64,000 nucleotides of DNA from Planctomycetota bacterium (lineage in GTDB: Bacteria > Planctomycetota > UBA1135 > UBA2386). The notes under the pieces are model-generated. The model was not told the origin of the DNA, searched no databases, and worked only from the letters and a program-made list of their open reading frames with translations. Position numbers and translations under genes: made by a program. Positions 36,167-45,172 of this stretch are shown piece after piece. The stretch is taken from NCBI GenBank assembly GCA_016713175.1, contig JADJPQ010000002.1, forward strand, positions 496,001 through 560,000, given 5' to 3'. Positions within the stretch are counted from its first letter, which is position 1, and each line of letters opens with the position of its first letter.

Positions 36167-39083
36167 CCGGCGTGCTGCGCCACTGCAGGTCCCATGCGTC
36201 GTCGCCGACCAGAGGGAACGGCTGCAGTCGGTCGCTCGCAATGAGCACCAGGTTGCCGCGTTCGCCGAGGGGTACACCGTCCGAAGGCCGGCCTTGCGTC
36301 AGCGCAGTCTGCACATCAGCAACCGTGGCGCCGGGGCGGGCGATCAACAGCCACTTGCCGAGGGCACGTTCCTTGGCGCTGGCCAACTGCCGATGCAACG
36401 CACCCGCGTCCGGCAACAGCAGTTCGCCAGCGCAGTGGCTCGGCAGGGCACGGTGCAGACGGCCACCGAGCGCGCCGGCGGCCTCGGGGTCTGCTTCCTG
36501 GACCACGACGAGGTCGATCCGTTCGCCGGCGTCTTGCCCCAGCAGTTCGCCGAACATCGCCGCAAACCCGCGGGCTCGCACCGACCACGACCACGCCAGC
36601 GCGGCGCGCCGCGCGCCGTTCGCGCACCTCTCGCGGAACATCGCATCGTCGCGAAACCGCGCCAAGGCCGCTGCCAGCGACCCATCGCCGCGCCGCACGA
36701 ACAGCCCGTTCTCGCCGTCGCCGACGAACTCCGGCATGTTGCCGACCCGCGTCGTCACCAGCGGCACACCACACGCCGCCGCTTCGAGCGCCGGATTCGG
36801 CGTGCCTTCGCACCGACTCATGCAGACGTAGACATCGATGCCGTGGTAGTAGCCCGCCATCGCGCCAAAGGCGCGTTGGCCACGTTCCTTGATCGCCGGC
36901 ACGAACTCCACGCCCGGCAATGCTGCGCAGGTCGCTTCGATCTCGTCGAAACCGCGCAGATCGCGGCCGAAGTTGCCGAGACTCCCGGCCCAACCGACCC
37001 GCAGCGGCCCAGGACGCCGTTGCCGCGCCGGTAGCGGCGCAAACGCTTCCGTGTCGACGCCGTTCGGCAGCACGAACAGCCGTTGCTCGGGCCGCAGCAG
37101 CGGCGCGACCTGCCGCCGCAACAGTTCGCTGTGCACGAACACCGCCTCGACCGCCCGCAGCTGCGCCAGCGCCTCGTCGCGCCGCGGCCCTTCGATCTCC
37201 GCATGCGAACAGACCCCGAGCACCAGCTTCTGCTGCTGTCCGGCCAGCGCGGCGCGCAACGGCCCACAACCAGCGAGCTGCAGCCAGTAGTACACGACGA
37301 CCAGATCCGCCGCCGCGACCTCGGCCGCGGTGACCTCCTGCTGGTACCGCCGTTCGACGTCGAACTCGTCACCCAACTGGGCCCGCAACGCCTCGGTCTT
37401 GGCATCGTGCGCCCAGCCCGGTTCATCGACCACGAACAACAGTCGCGGCCGCGACGGCCGCTGCAGCACGTAGACCGCCTTCGGGATCGTCTGTTCGCGC
37501 CGGAACTCCGCCGCGATCGTCATTCCGGCGGTCGCCGCTGCCGCAGCGACGTCTTCGCGCGCATGCCGCCACCGGTATTCCGACGGCCGCCGTTCGGCCT
37601 CCGGCTGGTCCCAATCGCTCGTGCGCCACTGGTGCTTTGGGTGCTGCGCGAACGCGGTGTCGACGACATCGAGCACCAGATACCCGCCCGGCTGCAACCG
37701 CCCCACCTGCGCGGCCAGGAACGCCGCCAGATCGAACTCGGGCACCAGGTGCGTCCAGTTCAGCGCCGCGATCGCCGCGAACGCGATGGCCGGGATCGCC
37801 AACGGACGCAGACCATCGTCGACCCACAACCGCAGGCCCTGATGCTCACCGCCGAGTTCGCGTCCAGCAGCGATCGCCGTCGGATCGCGATCGCAGCCGT
37901 ACAGCCGCGAGAAGCCCTGCTCGGCCAGCCAGACCAGATTGCTGCCGATGCCGCACCCGAGATCCAGGATCGCCGCGTCGACCGGCAGGCGATCCGCCAG
38001 CCACGAATACGGCTCCGTCAGGTCCCAGCGCTCGGCGCGCTGCCGGTGCGCGTACGCGTGCCATGTCTGCGTCTGCCGCCGCTGCACCACGTCGTCGACC
38101 CGGGCCGCCGGCAACCGCGTCGTGCGATCGCGTCGACTGCCGCTGTGCGTTCGCGGCACCGGTCCAGGCCTGGCGGCGAGCGCGCGCCGGCCGATGGCCC
38201 AGCGCTGCGCCTCGGCCATCGTCATCGGCAGGAATCCCCGTTCGTGCGCCCGCAGCAACGCTGCCTCCAGGTCGGCAAGGAAGCGCGCGACGTCGCTGTC
38301 GGTCTGCGGGTACGGCGAGCCGCCGGCCAGCAGCTCGACGTTGTGGAACATCATGCAGAGCGGCGCGTCCGGCTCGGCGGCGACTTCGTCGATCAACTGC
38401 AGCAGTTGCGCGCGCGACGAATACCACGGCCGGAACCAGCGTGGTCCCTGCGGCCCCGAACGGATCGTCACCGGCACTTCCAGCAGCGCCGAGCCGCCGG
38501 GCTGCCGCAAGTCGCCATGCGGCGCCACGAACCAGGCCGACGTGCCGACATGCCGGAAGTCCGGCACCGGTTGCCCATGGCGATCGGTCCAGCGGACGAA
38601 CGGCGTCACCGAGCTGTCGCACAGATACCCGAGCTCGCGCAGATGGCGCCCGGTGTGCGGGCCGATGCCAAAGCGCCCGGCCCGGAACGAACGCGGCGCC
38701 CGGCCGAACTGCTGCACGAACAGTTCGGTCAGCGTCGCCAGCTTGTCGCGTTCCCGGTCGCTGCCGTAGTCGCGCTGCATGTCGTCGGTGCGGCGACTCG
38801 CGAAGTCCCAAGTCGGCACGCCCGGCGCGACGTACTCACCATGCAGGTGGGTGCCCAGTTCGCAACCGGGCAGACTGCGCAACAGCGCCACCGACGCCTG
38901 GTCGGTCAGCACTTCGGGGCTCAGCAGGTAGGTCGGTCGCACGCCCAGACGTTCGCACCGCGGGTGCAACCGTTCGCCGATGCCCGCCGCCACGCCGGCA
39001 AACCGCAACGGCGCCGCCGTCCGCCAGTCCGGCCCCTTGTCGCCTTCGACATCGATCGTCAGGAGCAGCGGCCGACCGGTCAT
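36156..39083 (-). CDS. Fusion: polysaccharide deacetylase + SAM methyltransferase + GT4 glycosyltransferase
   Basis: This 975-residue protein joins three enzymes. Residues 1-270 form a polysaccharide-deacetylase-like domain (LLLTIDVEGDKGP with the metal Asp, ELGTHLHGEY, SFRAGRFGIG). Residues ~325-520 are a class-I methyltransferase with motif I ILDLGCGIGSNLVWLAEQG. Residues ~545-845 are a GT4-type glycosyltransferase with RVGWAGSLGNFG and CEGTPNPALEAAACGVPLV. A further ~110-residue tail is unassigned. It is cytoplasmic as far as can be seen (no signal or span) and overlaps the next fusion gene by ATGA. It probably modifies a lipid-linked or nucleotide-linked glycan; the substrate is unknown. 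Confidence 0.88.
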   Translation of the reverse strand: MTGRPLLLTIDVEGDKGPDWRTAAPLRFAGVAAGIGERLHPRCERLGVRPTYLLSPEVLTDQASVALLRSLPGCELGTHLHGEYVAPGVPTWDFASRRTDDMQRDYGSDRERDKLATLTELFVQQFGRAPRSFRAGRFGIGPHTGRHLRELGYLCDSSVTPFVRWTDRHGQPVPDFRHVGTSAWFVAPHGDLRQPGGSALLEVPVTIRSGPQGPRWFRPWYSSRAQLLQLIDEVAAEPDAPLCMMFHNVELLAGGSPYPQTDSDVARFLADLEAALLRAHERGFLPMTMAEAQRWAIGRRALAARPGPVPRTHSGSRRDRTTRLPAARVDDVVQRRQTQTWHAYAHRQRAERWDLTEPYSWLADRLPVDAAILDLGCGIGSNLVWLAEQGFSRLYGCDRDPTAIAAGRELGGEHQGLRLWVDDGLRPLAIPAIAFAAIAALNWTHLVPEFDLAAFLAAQVGRLQPGGYLVLDVVDTAFAQHPKHQWRTSDWDQPEAERRPSEYRWRHAREDVAAAAATAGMTIAAEFRREQTIPKAVYVLQRPSRPRLLFVVDEPGWAHDAKTEALRAQLGDEFDVERRYQQEVTAAEVAAADLVVVYYWLQLAGCGPLRAALAGQQQKLVLGVCSHAEIEGPRRDEALAQLRAVEAVFVHSELLRRQVAPLLRPEQRLFVLPNGVDTEAFAPLPARQRRPGPLRVGWAGSLGNFGRDLRGFDEIEATCAALPGVEFVPAIKERGQRAFGAMAGYYHGIDVYVCMSRCEGTPNPALEAAACGVPLVTTRVGNMPEFVGDGENGLFVRRGDGSLAAALARFRDDAMFRERCANGARRAALAWSWSVRARGFAAMFGELLGQDAGERIDLVVVQEADPEAAGALGGRLHRALPSHCAGELLLPDAGALHRQLASAKERALGKWLLIARPGATVADVQTALTQGRPSDGVPLGERGNLVLIASDRLQPFPLVGDDAWDLQWRSTPVSG

Positions 39084-41548
39084 CGCGCCACCACCGGTTC
39101 GGGGACCGCCGCGCTGGCGCCGAGTCCATGGGCCGCGAGCACCGACTCCAGCGCGCGCCGCAGCACCCGCCAACGCGCCACCAGGCGGGCAAAGCGCTGC
39201 TCGTCGGTCAATCCGCGCAGCAGGTCCGCGGTCGACCACGTCGCCGCCTCGCGCAGCGGGACGAACGGCAGGCCGGTCATCGCGCCGAAGCTCTGCGTCC
39301 GCGTGTCGGTGCCGAGCAGCACCGCCGGAATGCCATGCGCCAGACACGCCATGTTCCAATGCAGCCGCAGACCGATCGTCGCCCGCACCCGCGGCAGCGC
39401 GGCGATCAGTGCATCGGCCTGCCAATGCCGGTCGGCGATGATCTCGAGGCGGTGGCGGCGCGCCAACCGTTCGGCCAGCGGCAGGTCGTACGGGCTCTGC
39501 AGCACCAGCAGCGGCCGCGTCGCCGCGCACAGCCGATCGAACAGTTCTTCCGCCAGAACGCCCTGGTCGTCGGCCACGTGCAGCAGCCGCGCGCGCAACG
39601 ACACCGCCAGCTCCCCTTCCCTGGCGATGAACTGCGGTGGCCCGCCGCCCGAGAACAGCACCGGACAGCCGGTCAGCTCGACATTGCGGATGCCGAGCCC
39701 GCGGACGAACTGCAGTGCCTGCGGGTCGCGCACGCTGCCGATCGCGCAGCGTTCGTGCAACGCGCGGACGATCGCCACGCCGGCCGCAGCCATCGCGATC
39801 GGTTCCCCCGGCGCCGAACTGCCGCCGATGCCGAGCGGCAGCAGCGGAATCCGCAGGCGTCGCAGTGTCGGCAGGTCCAGGCCGCTGGCGAAGTTCCGTT
39901 GATACAGATTGGTGCCGCACAGGATGCCCAGCCCGCAGCCGTTGGCCTGTTCGATCGCGGCGTCGTCGAGGCGCTGCACCAGCGGCAGCCGCACGAACGT
40001 CCGGCCAGGCAACAACCCGCGCACCGCGTGTTCGATCCAGGCGTCGCCGGAATTGTCGCCGGCGACCGCGGCGCTGAACAATGCGATCGGCGCCATCGCG
40101 CCCGGCGCCGGCGGCCTGCGACCAGCGGCCCGCGGCGTCGCGGGCAACACGATCGCCGGCGTGAACTCGACGACATACAACCGTTCGCGGTCGCCGATCT
40201 GCTGCAGCGTCGTGATGACGCCGCCGCGGCGGACCAGGTGTTGTTCCACCTGCTCCAGCGACCACGTCGCCTGCCAGTGCTGCTGCGCCCGCCGCATCGG
40301 ATCGCTGCAATCATTGCAGGAGAACACCAGGCGCCGGCAGTTGTTCGCGATCCAGTCGAGCAGGCGTCCGGGGTCCGGCAGGTATTCGAGGACCCCGAGC
40401 CCCAGCGCCAGGTCGCCGCCATACGGCGGGTCGGCCGCCGCCAGATCGACGACGTGGGTGTCTTCGGTTCGCCGCAGCCGATCGAACGGCCGATAGTCGA
40501 CATGGTCGGGCAGCAGCGCCCGCACCGTCTGCCGTCCGCAGCCGAGATCGAGCACCCGTGCCCCCGGCGGCAGTGACAACGCCGCCACCAGTTCGGCAGC
40601 TCGCCTGGCGCGTTCCGGCCACTGCCCCAGCGCCTGACCATTGTTGTACTGCGCCAGGTTGCCCGGATCGGCATCGGCGATGCCCAGCGCCGCCCGCCAC
40701 GCCAGCGCCCACTGCGGCGCCACGGCGGACCATTGCCGCTCGCCGGCCATCCGTGCGCGATTGGCCTGACCTGCCGCCCGCACCCGCTCGGGGTTGCACA
40801 CGGCCCACTGCATCGCCGCGCGGAAGGCCGCCGGCGTGCGCGCGACGACCCGGCCGTTGTCACCATGTCGGACCAGTTCGTCGACGATGCCGACGTCGGT
40901 TGCGATCGGGAAACAGCCGTGGGCCATCGCCTCGAGCAGCGTCAGCGGTTCGCCCTCGGCCGTGGACGCGATCAGCAGCGCATCGATCCGCGCGTAGAAC
41001 GCCGCCATCCGTTCGGGCGCGACATCGCCGCCCGCCAGCAGCACCTGGAAGTCGCGGCCAGCTGCCGGCACCAGCACATCGCGCAGACCCTTGCAGGGAT
41101 CGCCGGCATTGCCGGCCCAGCCGAACACCAGCGGACCCTGCCGCGGCGGCACGGCTGGTGGCACCTCGACGCCGTTCGGCGCCAGCCACACGGGTCGCTC
41201 GGGCGCGACGATCCGCTGCAGGCGGCGACTGGTCGCGGTCAGCGTCGCCGCGTCGAGCAGATGCCGTTCGACGAACTCCGCCGGCGTCAGGTTGCCGTGA
41301 CTGGCTTCGTTCCAGCGGTGGCTGCTGATCTCCTTGACGACCCGTTCGCGCGGCAGTCCCCACTGCCGATGCCAGGTCTCGCCCCAGAAGAACACGTGCA
41401 GCAGGTCGCAGTCGGGGCGCGCCGGTCGTTCCGCCACGTAGTGGGTCGAGAACTCGAACACATCGGCCAGCGTGCTGGCCAACGCCTGCGCCGCGCGGTC
41501 GTACGCCCAACCGCGGCGATCGGCCAGCAACGCGATCCTGGGCTTCAT
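39080..41548 (-). CDS. Fusion: GT4 glycosyltransferase + methyltransferase + polysaccharide pyruvyltransferase
   Basis: This 822-residue protein has an N-terminal GT4-type domain (MKPRIALLADRRGWAYDR, VFGWAGNAGDPCKGLRDV, EGEPLTLLEAMAHG; to about residue 290). A class-I methyltransferase around residue 333 follows (RVLDLGCGRQTVRALLPD; DLALGLGVLEYLPDPG). From about residue 490 there is a polysaccharide-pyruvyltransferase-like domain (GDNSGDAWIEHAVRGLLPGR, LPLLPLGIGGSSAPG, IGLRLHWNMACLAHGIPAVL). Pyruvyltransferases add ketal-pyruvate to surface sugars from PEP. ATGA overlaps join it to both neighbours, so four genes appear to be one transcription unit building a decorated glycan. Confidence 0.88.
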   Translation of the reverse strand: MKPRIALLADRRGWAYDRAAQALASTLADVFEFSTHYVAERPARPDCDLLHVFFWGETWHRQWGLPRERVVKEISSHRWNEASHGNLTPAEFVERHLLDAATLTATSRRLQRIVAPERPVWLAPNGVEVPPAVPPRQGPLVFGWAGNAGDPCKGLRDVLVPAAGRDFQVLLAGGDVAPERMAAFYARIDALLIASTAEGEPLTLLEAMAHGCFPIATDVGIVDELVRHGDNGRVVARTPAAFRAAMQWAVCNPERVRAAGQANRARMAGERQWSAVAPQWALAWRAALGIADADPGNLAQYNNGQALGQWPERARRAAELVAALSLPPGARVLDLGCGRQTVRALLPDHVDYRPFDRLRRTEDTHVVDLAAADPPYGGDLALGLGVLEYLPDPGRLLDWIANNCRRLVFSCNDCSDPMRRAQQHWQATWSLEQVEQHLVRRGGVITTLQQIGDRERLYVVEFTPAIVLPATPRAAGRRPPAPGAMAPIALFSAAVAGDNSGDAWIEHAVRGLLPGRTFVRLPLVQRLDDAAIEQANGCGLGILCGTNLYQRNFASGLDLPTLRRLRIPLLPLGIGGSSAPGEPIAMAAAGVAIVRALHERCAIGSVRDPQALQFVRGLGIRNVELTGCPVLFSGGGPPQFIAREGELAVSLRARLLHVADDQGVLAEELFDRLCAATRPLLVLQSPYDLPLAERLARRHRLEIIADRHWQADALIAALPRVRATIGLRLHWNMACLAHGIPAVLLGTDTRTQSFGAMTGLPFVPLREAATWSTADLLRGLTDEQRFARLVARWRVLRRALESVLAAHGLGASAAVPEPVVAR

Positions 41549-42552
41549 GCTCGTTGCAGCTCCCGCGCATCCGTACGCGGCGACACGTCGGCCACGGCAT
41601 CCAGGATCCGCTGCCACCACTTCGCTTCGGTGTAGTCGGTGCGCACCCGCTGACAGCCGCGCGCCGCGATCTTGCGGCGCTCGTCGTCGTGCACCAGGTA
41701 GTACCGCGTCGCCTCGATGCACTCGTCGATCGTGTCGAACCCGACGACCTCGTCGCCGAGCGCGAACACCTCGCCGAGATGGCTCTTGTTGTCGCAGATC
41801 TGCAGCACGCCGTAGGCCGGCAGCTGCGTCAGTCGGACGTTGCACGGCCCGAGCGAGTTGTGCAGGTTCCAGCCGATCTTGCCGCGCCGGAACAGGGCCT
41901 GCATCGTCGTGTCGTCGACGAACCCGCGCGGCCAGCCTCGGCCGGCGATGAACGCCGTCGGCACCGCCGCCACCAGCCGTTCGACCCGCTGCGCGCGATC
42001 GCTGAGGCCGAACACCCGTTCGCACAACATCACGGCGTCGAGGTCGCGCGGGCGTTCGAGCACCTCGGGAACTGGTCCGGCGGCGGCCAGATCGGCGGCC
42101 CGCAGCGGCGGGAACAGCCAATCGGCGCGGCGGCAGCCCCACCGCCGGTAGTCGGCGACGCAGGCCACGTTGGTCGTGAACGCGACATCGAAGTGCGGCG
42201 CCACCGGGCGCGACAGGCGATCGCTGTTCTCCGGGTCGTCGCCGCAGACCAGCACCGTGGCCGCCGACAACTGCTCCAGGAACCGCGGGTGCAGCATCGC
42301 GCCGCCGGAAGCCAGCACGATGTCGGCGCCGGCGAGTTCGTCACCGAGCTGGTCGAACGCCCGCAGCAGCCCGGCATCGCGTTGGCGCCAGGCGGCATCG
42401 AGTCGCGGGAAGTCCCACCAGCCATCCGGGCAGGTGACGCCGACGGCCTGGACATCGTCGCCCCGCAGCTGGGCCAGGCTCGCCGCGAACGCGGCTTCTT
42501 CGCGTACCCGGGCCGGTGAATGCGCCGGATAGACGATGCGACCGCGCACCAT
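41545..42552 (-). CDS. CgeB-like glycosyltransferase family 1 protein
   Basis: This 335-residue protein has a first Rossmann-like half (DIVLASGGAMLHPRFLEQLS, VLVCGDDPENSDRLSRP, FDVAFTTNVACVADYRRWG). The second half has the GT1/CgeB-type core (FIAGRGWPRGF, KIGWNLHNSLGPCNVRLTQL, PAYGVLQICDNKSHLGEVF, GFDTIDECIEATRYYL). The pattern 'F/LN-x-R-x-x-x-x-x-AYGVLQ' is typical of CgeB/glycosyltransferase family proteins with a bacterial C-terminal domain. It overlaps the upstream gene by TGATG and the downstream fusion by ATGA. Confidence 0.82.
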   Translation of the reverse strand: MVRGRIVYPAHSPARVREEAAFAASLAQLRGDDVQAVGVTCPDGWWDFPRLDAAWRQRDAGLLRAFDQLGDELAGADIVLASGGAMLHPRFLEQLSAATVLVCGDDPENSDRLSRPVAPHFDVAFTTNVACVADYRRWGCRRADWLFPPLRAADLAAAGPVPEVLERPRDLDAVMLCERVFGLSDRAQRVERLVAAVPTAFIAGRGWPRGFVDDTTMQALFRRGKIGWNLHNSLGPCNVRLTQLPAYGVLQICDNKSHLGEVFALGDEVVGFDTIDECIEATRYYLVHDDERRKIAARGCQRVRTDYTEAKWWQRILDAVADVSPRTDARELQRA

Positions 42553-43982
42553 CAGCCACCTGCCTTGCCGACGAAGCCGATCCACGAGCCGCGCAGATGG
42601 TGCACGGGCCCCGGGTGGCCGACACGCTGCAGGAACGCCGCCACGCCGCGCATCACGCTGTCGATCCAGGCATGGCGATGACGCTGCGTCGGACAGAAGT
42701 CGTGCCAGACCAGGAACCCGCCGGGCCGCAGGCGTTCCCAGGCCAGCAGGGAGTCGCGCAACACGGCGTCGGCGTCGTGGCAGGCATCGACGAACGCCAG
42801 CGCGAGTCCGGTGATCGCCGCCGGCGGCGTCCACCGCCCGGTGTCGGCGTAGATCTGCACGACGTTGCGGAGACCGGCGGCACGGCAGTACGAACCGATC
42901 TGCTCGCGTGTCAGCACGTGGGTCAGGTGGACGCCAGCCGCCGCGGCGTGTTCGGGGAGCATGTTGACGGTCCACACCGGATGCTCGTCGGACAGGTTGG
43001 TGGCCAGCTTGAACGCGGAGCGCCCATGCGACGTGCCGAGATCGAGGCAGGGCCCCGGCCGGCTGCGCGCCAGGGTGGTCAACACCTCGGCGTCGCGGCG
43101 CTTGCGCGCGAACAGTTCGCAGTCGTTCTCCGGCACGTCGATGTCGTCCTCGAGGATCACGCCGGTGGCGTGCAGCTCGAGTTCGCACTGCATGGCGACC
43201 AGGTCGCGGTGCAACCGCACCGGCATGCCGGCCAGCCGTTCGACGGGCACCGCGAACGCATTGGCGCTGCGGTCGAAGTTGCCGCACTGCTGCAGGAACG
43301 CCGCGTCGCTGCCGTACGGATGGCCATCCTCCTGGCACAGTTCGTAGTCGAGCGCGTGCAACAACGCCGCCTGCTGCCGGACGTCGCTGCCGTCCTCGTG
43401 CAGGCAGTGCTGGGCGAACTCGAGCGACACCAACGGACGCCAACGCCCCAGGCTCTTGGCGGCGCCACGCAGGAAGCGCGGCTCGTGGCCATCCAGATCC
43501 AGCTTGACGACATCGATCCGATCGATGCCGAGCGACGGCGCGACGTCATCCAGCGCCCGCAACTCGACGTGTTCGATGGCGCGCGGCACCTCGCCACCGG
43601 CCCAATGCAGCGTCGCCGACGAATCGCCGACGACGATCGGGCATTCGGCGGCCTGGTCCGACAGGCCGTACGGCACGACGACCACGCGTTCGGCCAGGCC
43701 GTTGGCGATCAGGTGGCGCCGCAGTTCGCGCCGCCAGCGCGACACCGGTTCGAAGGCCCAGATGCGCCCGTGCGGCCCGACGCGCTGCGCCAGCAGCAGC
43801 GTGAACCAGCCGAAGTTGGCGCCGACGTCGAGCACCCGCATCCCGGGCTGCACCGCCGCCAACAGCGCGGCGGTGGTCGACGGCTCCCACCCGCCGTGCT
43901 GCAGCAGCGACTTGCCGATGCAGCTGTGCGGATCGACGGACCACCGCAGGCCCCGCCGGACGACCTCGATTGCCGCTGCCAT
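42552..43982 (-). CDS. Tandem methyltransferase: FkbM-type + class I (Methyltransf_24-like)
   Basis: This 476-residue protein carries two SAM methyltransferase domains. The first (about residues 50-200) is FkbM-type, with VLDVGANFGWFTLLLAQRVG, then IWAFEPVSRWRRELRRHL and VVKLDLDGHEPRFLRGA. The second (about 315-445) has PCLDLGTSHGRSAFKLATNL, ALAFVDACHDADAVLRDSLL and GGFLVWHDF. Such enzymes methylate sugars or other small molecules. I chose ATG 43982; an in-frame start near 44117 would overlap the divergent epimerase gene and adds only low-complexity sequence. It is the first gene of the glycan operon. Confidence 0.85.
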   Translation of the reverse strand: MAAAIEVVRRGLRWSVDPHSCIGKSLLQHGGWEPSTTAALLAAVQPGMRVLDVGANFGWFTLLLAQRVGPHGRIWAFEPVSRWRRELRRHLIANGLAERVVVVPYGLSDQAAECPIVVGDSSATLHWAGGEVPRAIEHVELRALDDVAPSLGIDRIDVVKLDLDGHEPRFLRGAAKSLGRWRPLVSLEFAQHCLHEDGSDVRQQAALLHALDYELCQEDGHPYGSDAAFLQQCGNFDRSANAFAVPVERLAGMPVRLHRDLVAMQCELELHATGVILEDDIDVPENDCELFARKRRDAEVLTTLARSRPGPCLDLGTSHGRSAFKLATNLSDEHPVWTVNMLPEHAAAAGVHLTHVLTREQIGSYCRAAGLRNVVQIYADTGRWTPPAAITGLALAFVDACHDADAVLRDSLLAWERLRPGGFLVWHDFCPTQRHRHAWIDSVMRGVAAFLQRVGHPGPVHHLRGSWIGFVGKAGG

Positions 43983-44107
43983 GTGGCGTTCTTCGGCATC
44001 GGCGTCGCCGCCGCTTGACCGCGAGCTGGCGCGAACGCGCGCTGGCACTGCCGGTTCTGCTCCATCAAGACGCCGTTCCTGGTCGATGGCAGGCGCGGAG
44101 GATGGCG

Positions 44108-45172
44108 ATGGATCCACTCTGCGACCGCGATGTTCCGATCCTGGTGACCGGTGCTGGTGGGTTCATCGGCGGCCACCTGGTCCGACGGCTGCGCCAGGAC
44201 GGCCATCGGACGATCCGCGCGGTCGACTGCAAGCCGCTCGACGAGTGGTTCCAGCGCGACCTCGCCGCCGACAACCGGGTGCTCGACCTGCGCGATCCGA
44301 CGGCGTGCAGAACGGCCTGCGACGGCATGCAGGTGGTGTTCCAGCTCGCCGCCGACATGGGCGGCATGGGCTTCATCGAGACCCACAAGGCCGCGTGCAT
44401 GCTGTCGGTGCTGATCAACACGCACATGCTGCTGGCGGCGCGCGCGGCGTCGGTGCAGCGCTACTTCTACGCGTCGTCGGCGTGCGTCTACGCGGCCGAC
44501 AAGCAGGATCGCGCGGCGGTGACGGCGCTGCGCGAGAGCGATGCGTATCCGGCGATGCCCGAGGATGGCTACGGCTGGGAGAAGTTGTTCTCCGAACGGA
44601 TGTGCCGGCACTTCCGCGAGGACTTCGGGCTGGCGACGCGGATCGGGCGGTTCCACAACGTGTACGGGCCGCATGGGACCTGGCGCGGCGGGCGGGAGAA
44701 GGCGCCGGCCGGGCTGTGCCGCAAGGTGCTCGAGGCGGTGCACGATCGCACCGGCGAGATCGAGATCTGGGGCGATGGCGGCCAGACGCGGTCGTTCCTG
44801 TACATCGACGACTGCCTCGAGGGCATGCTGCGCCTGACCTGCTCGGATGTGGTCGAACCGTTGAACATCGGCTCCGACGAACTGGTGACGATCGACGGCC
44901 TGGGCGATGTCGTCGAAGCGATCGCCGGCACCAGGCTGCGGCGACGGTATCGGCTCGATGCGCCGCGCGGGGTCATGGGCCGCAATTCGGACAACACGCT
45001 GATCCGGCAACGGCTCGGTTGGTCGCCAGGGATTGCCTTGCGCACCGGCATGGAGCCGACCTTCCGCTGGATCGAACAGCAGTTCGTCGCGGCACGGCAG
45101 CGCACCGTGCTGCAGCCCGCCGTCACGGCCCGACCCAGACCGTCTTCGCCGGCAGCATCCCGAACACCTTGA
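44108..45172 (+). CDS. NAD-dependent epimerase, GDP-mannose 3,5-epimerase-like
   Basis: This 354-residue extended short-chain dehydrogenase/reductase has the NAD-binding motif VTGAGGFIGGHLVRRLR, FQLAADMGGMGFIETH, catalytic YASSACVYAADK with YGWEK, and RFHNVYGPHGTWRGGREKAP. The last set is characteristic of GDP-mannose 3,5-epimerases, which make GDP-L-galactose and GDP-L-gulose. GGAGG at 44097-44101 is correctly spaced from the ATG at 44108 and too close to the ATG at 44102, which decides the start. Divergent from the methyltransferase/glycosyltransferase operon, it probably supplies a sugar nucleotide for it. Confidence 0.88.
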   Translation: MDPLCDRDVPILVTGAGGFIGGHLVRRLRQDGHRTIRAVDCKPLDEWFQRDLAADNRVLDLRDPTACRTACDGMQVVFQLAADMGGMGFIETHKAACMLSVLINTHMLLAARAASVQRYFYASSACVYAADKQDRAAVTALRESDAYPAMPEDGYGWEKLFSERMCRHFREDFGLATRIGRFHNVYGPHGTWRGGREKAPAGLCRKVLEAVHDRTGEIEIWGDGGQTRSFLYIDDCLEGMLRLTCSDVVEPLNIGSDELVTIDGLGDVVEAIAGTRLRRRYRLDAPRGVMGRNSDNTLIRQRLGWSPGIALRTGMEPTFRWIEQQFVAARQRTVLQPAVTARPRPSSPAASRTP

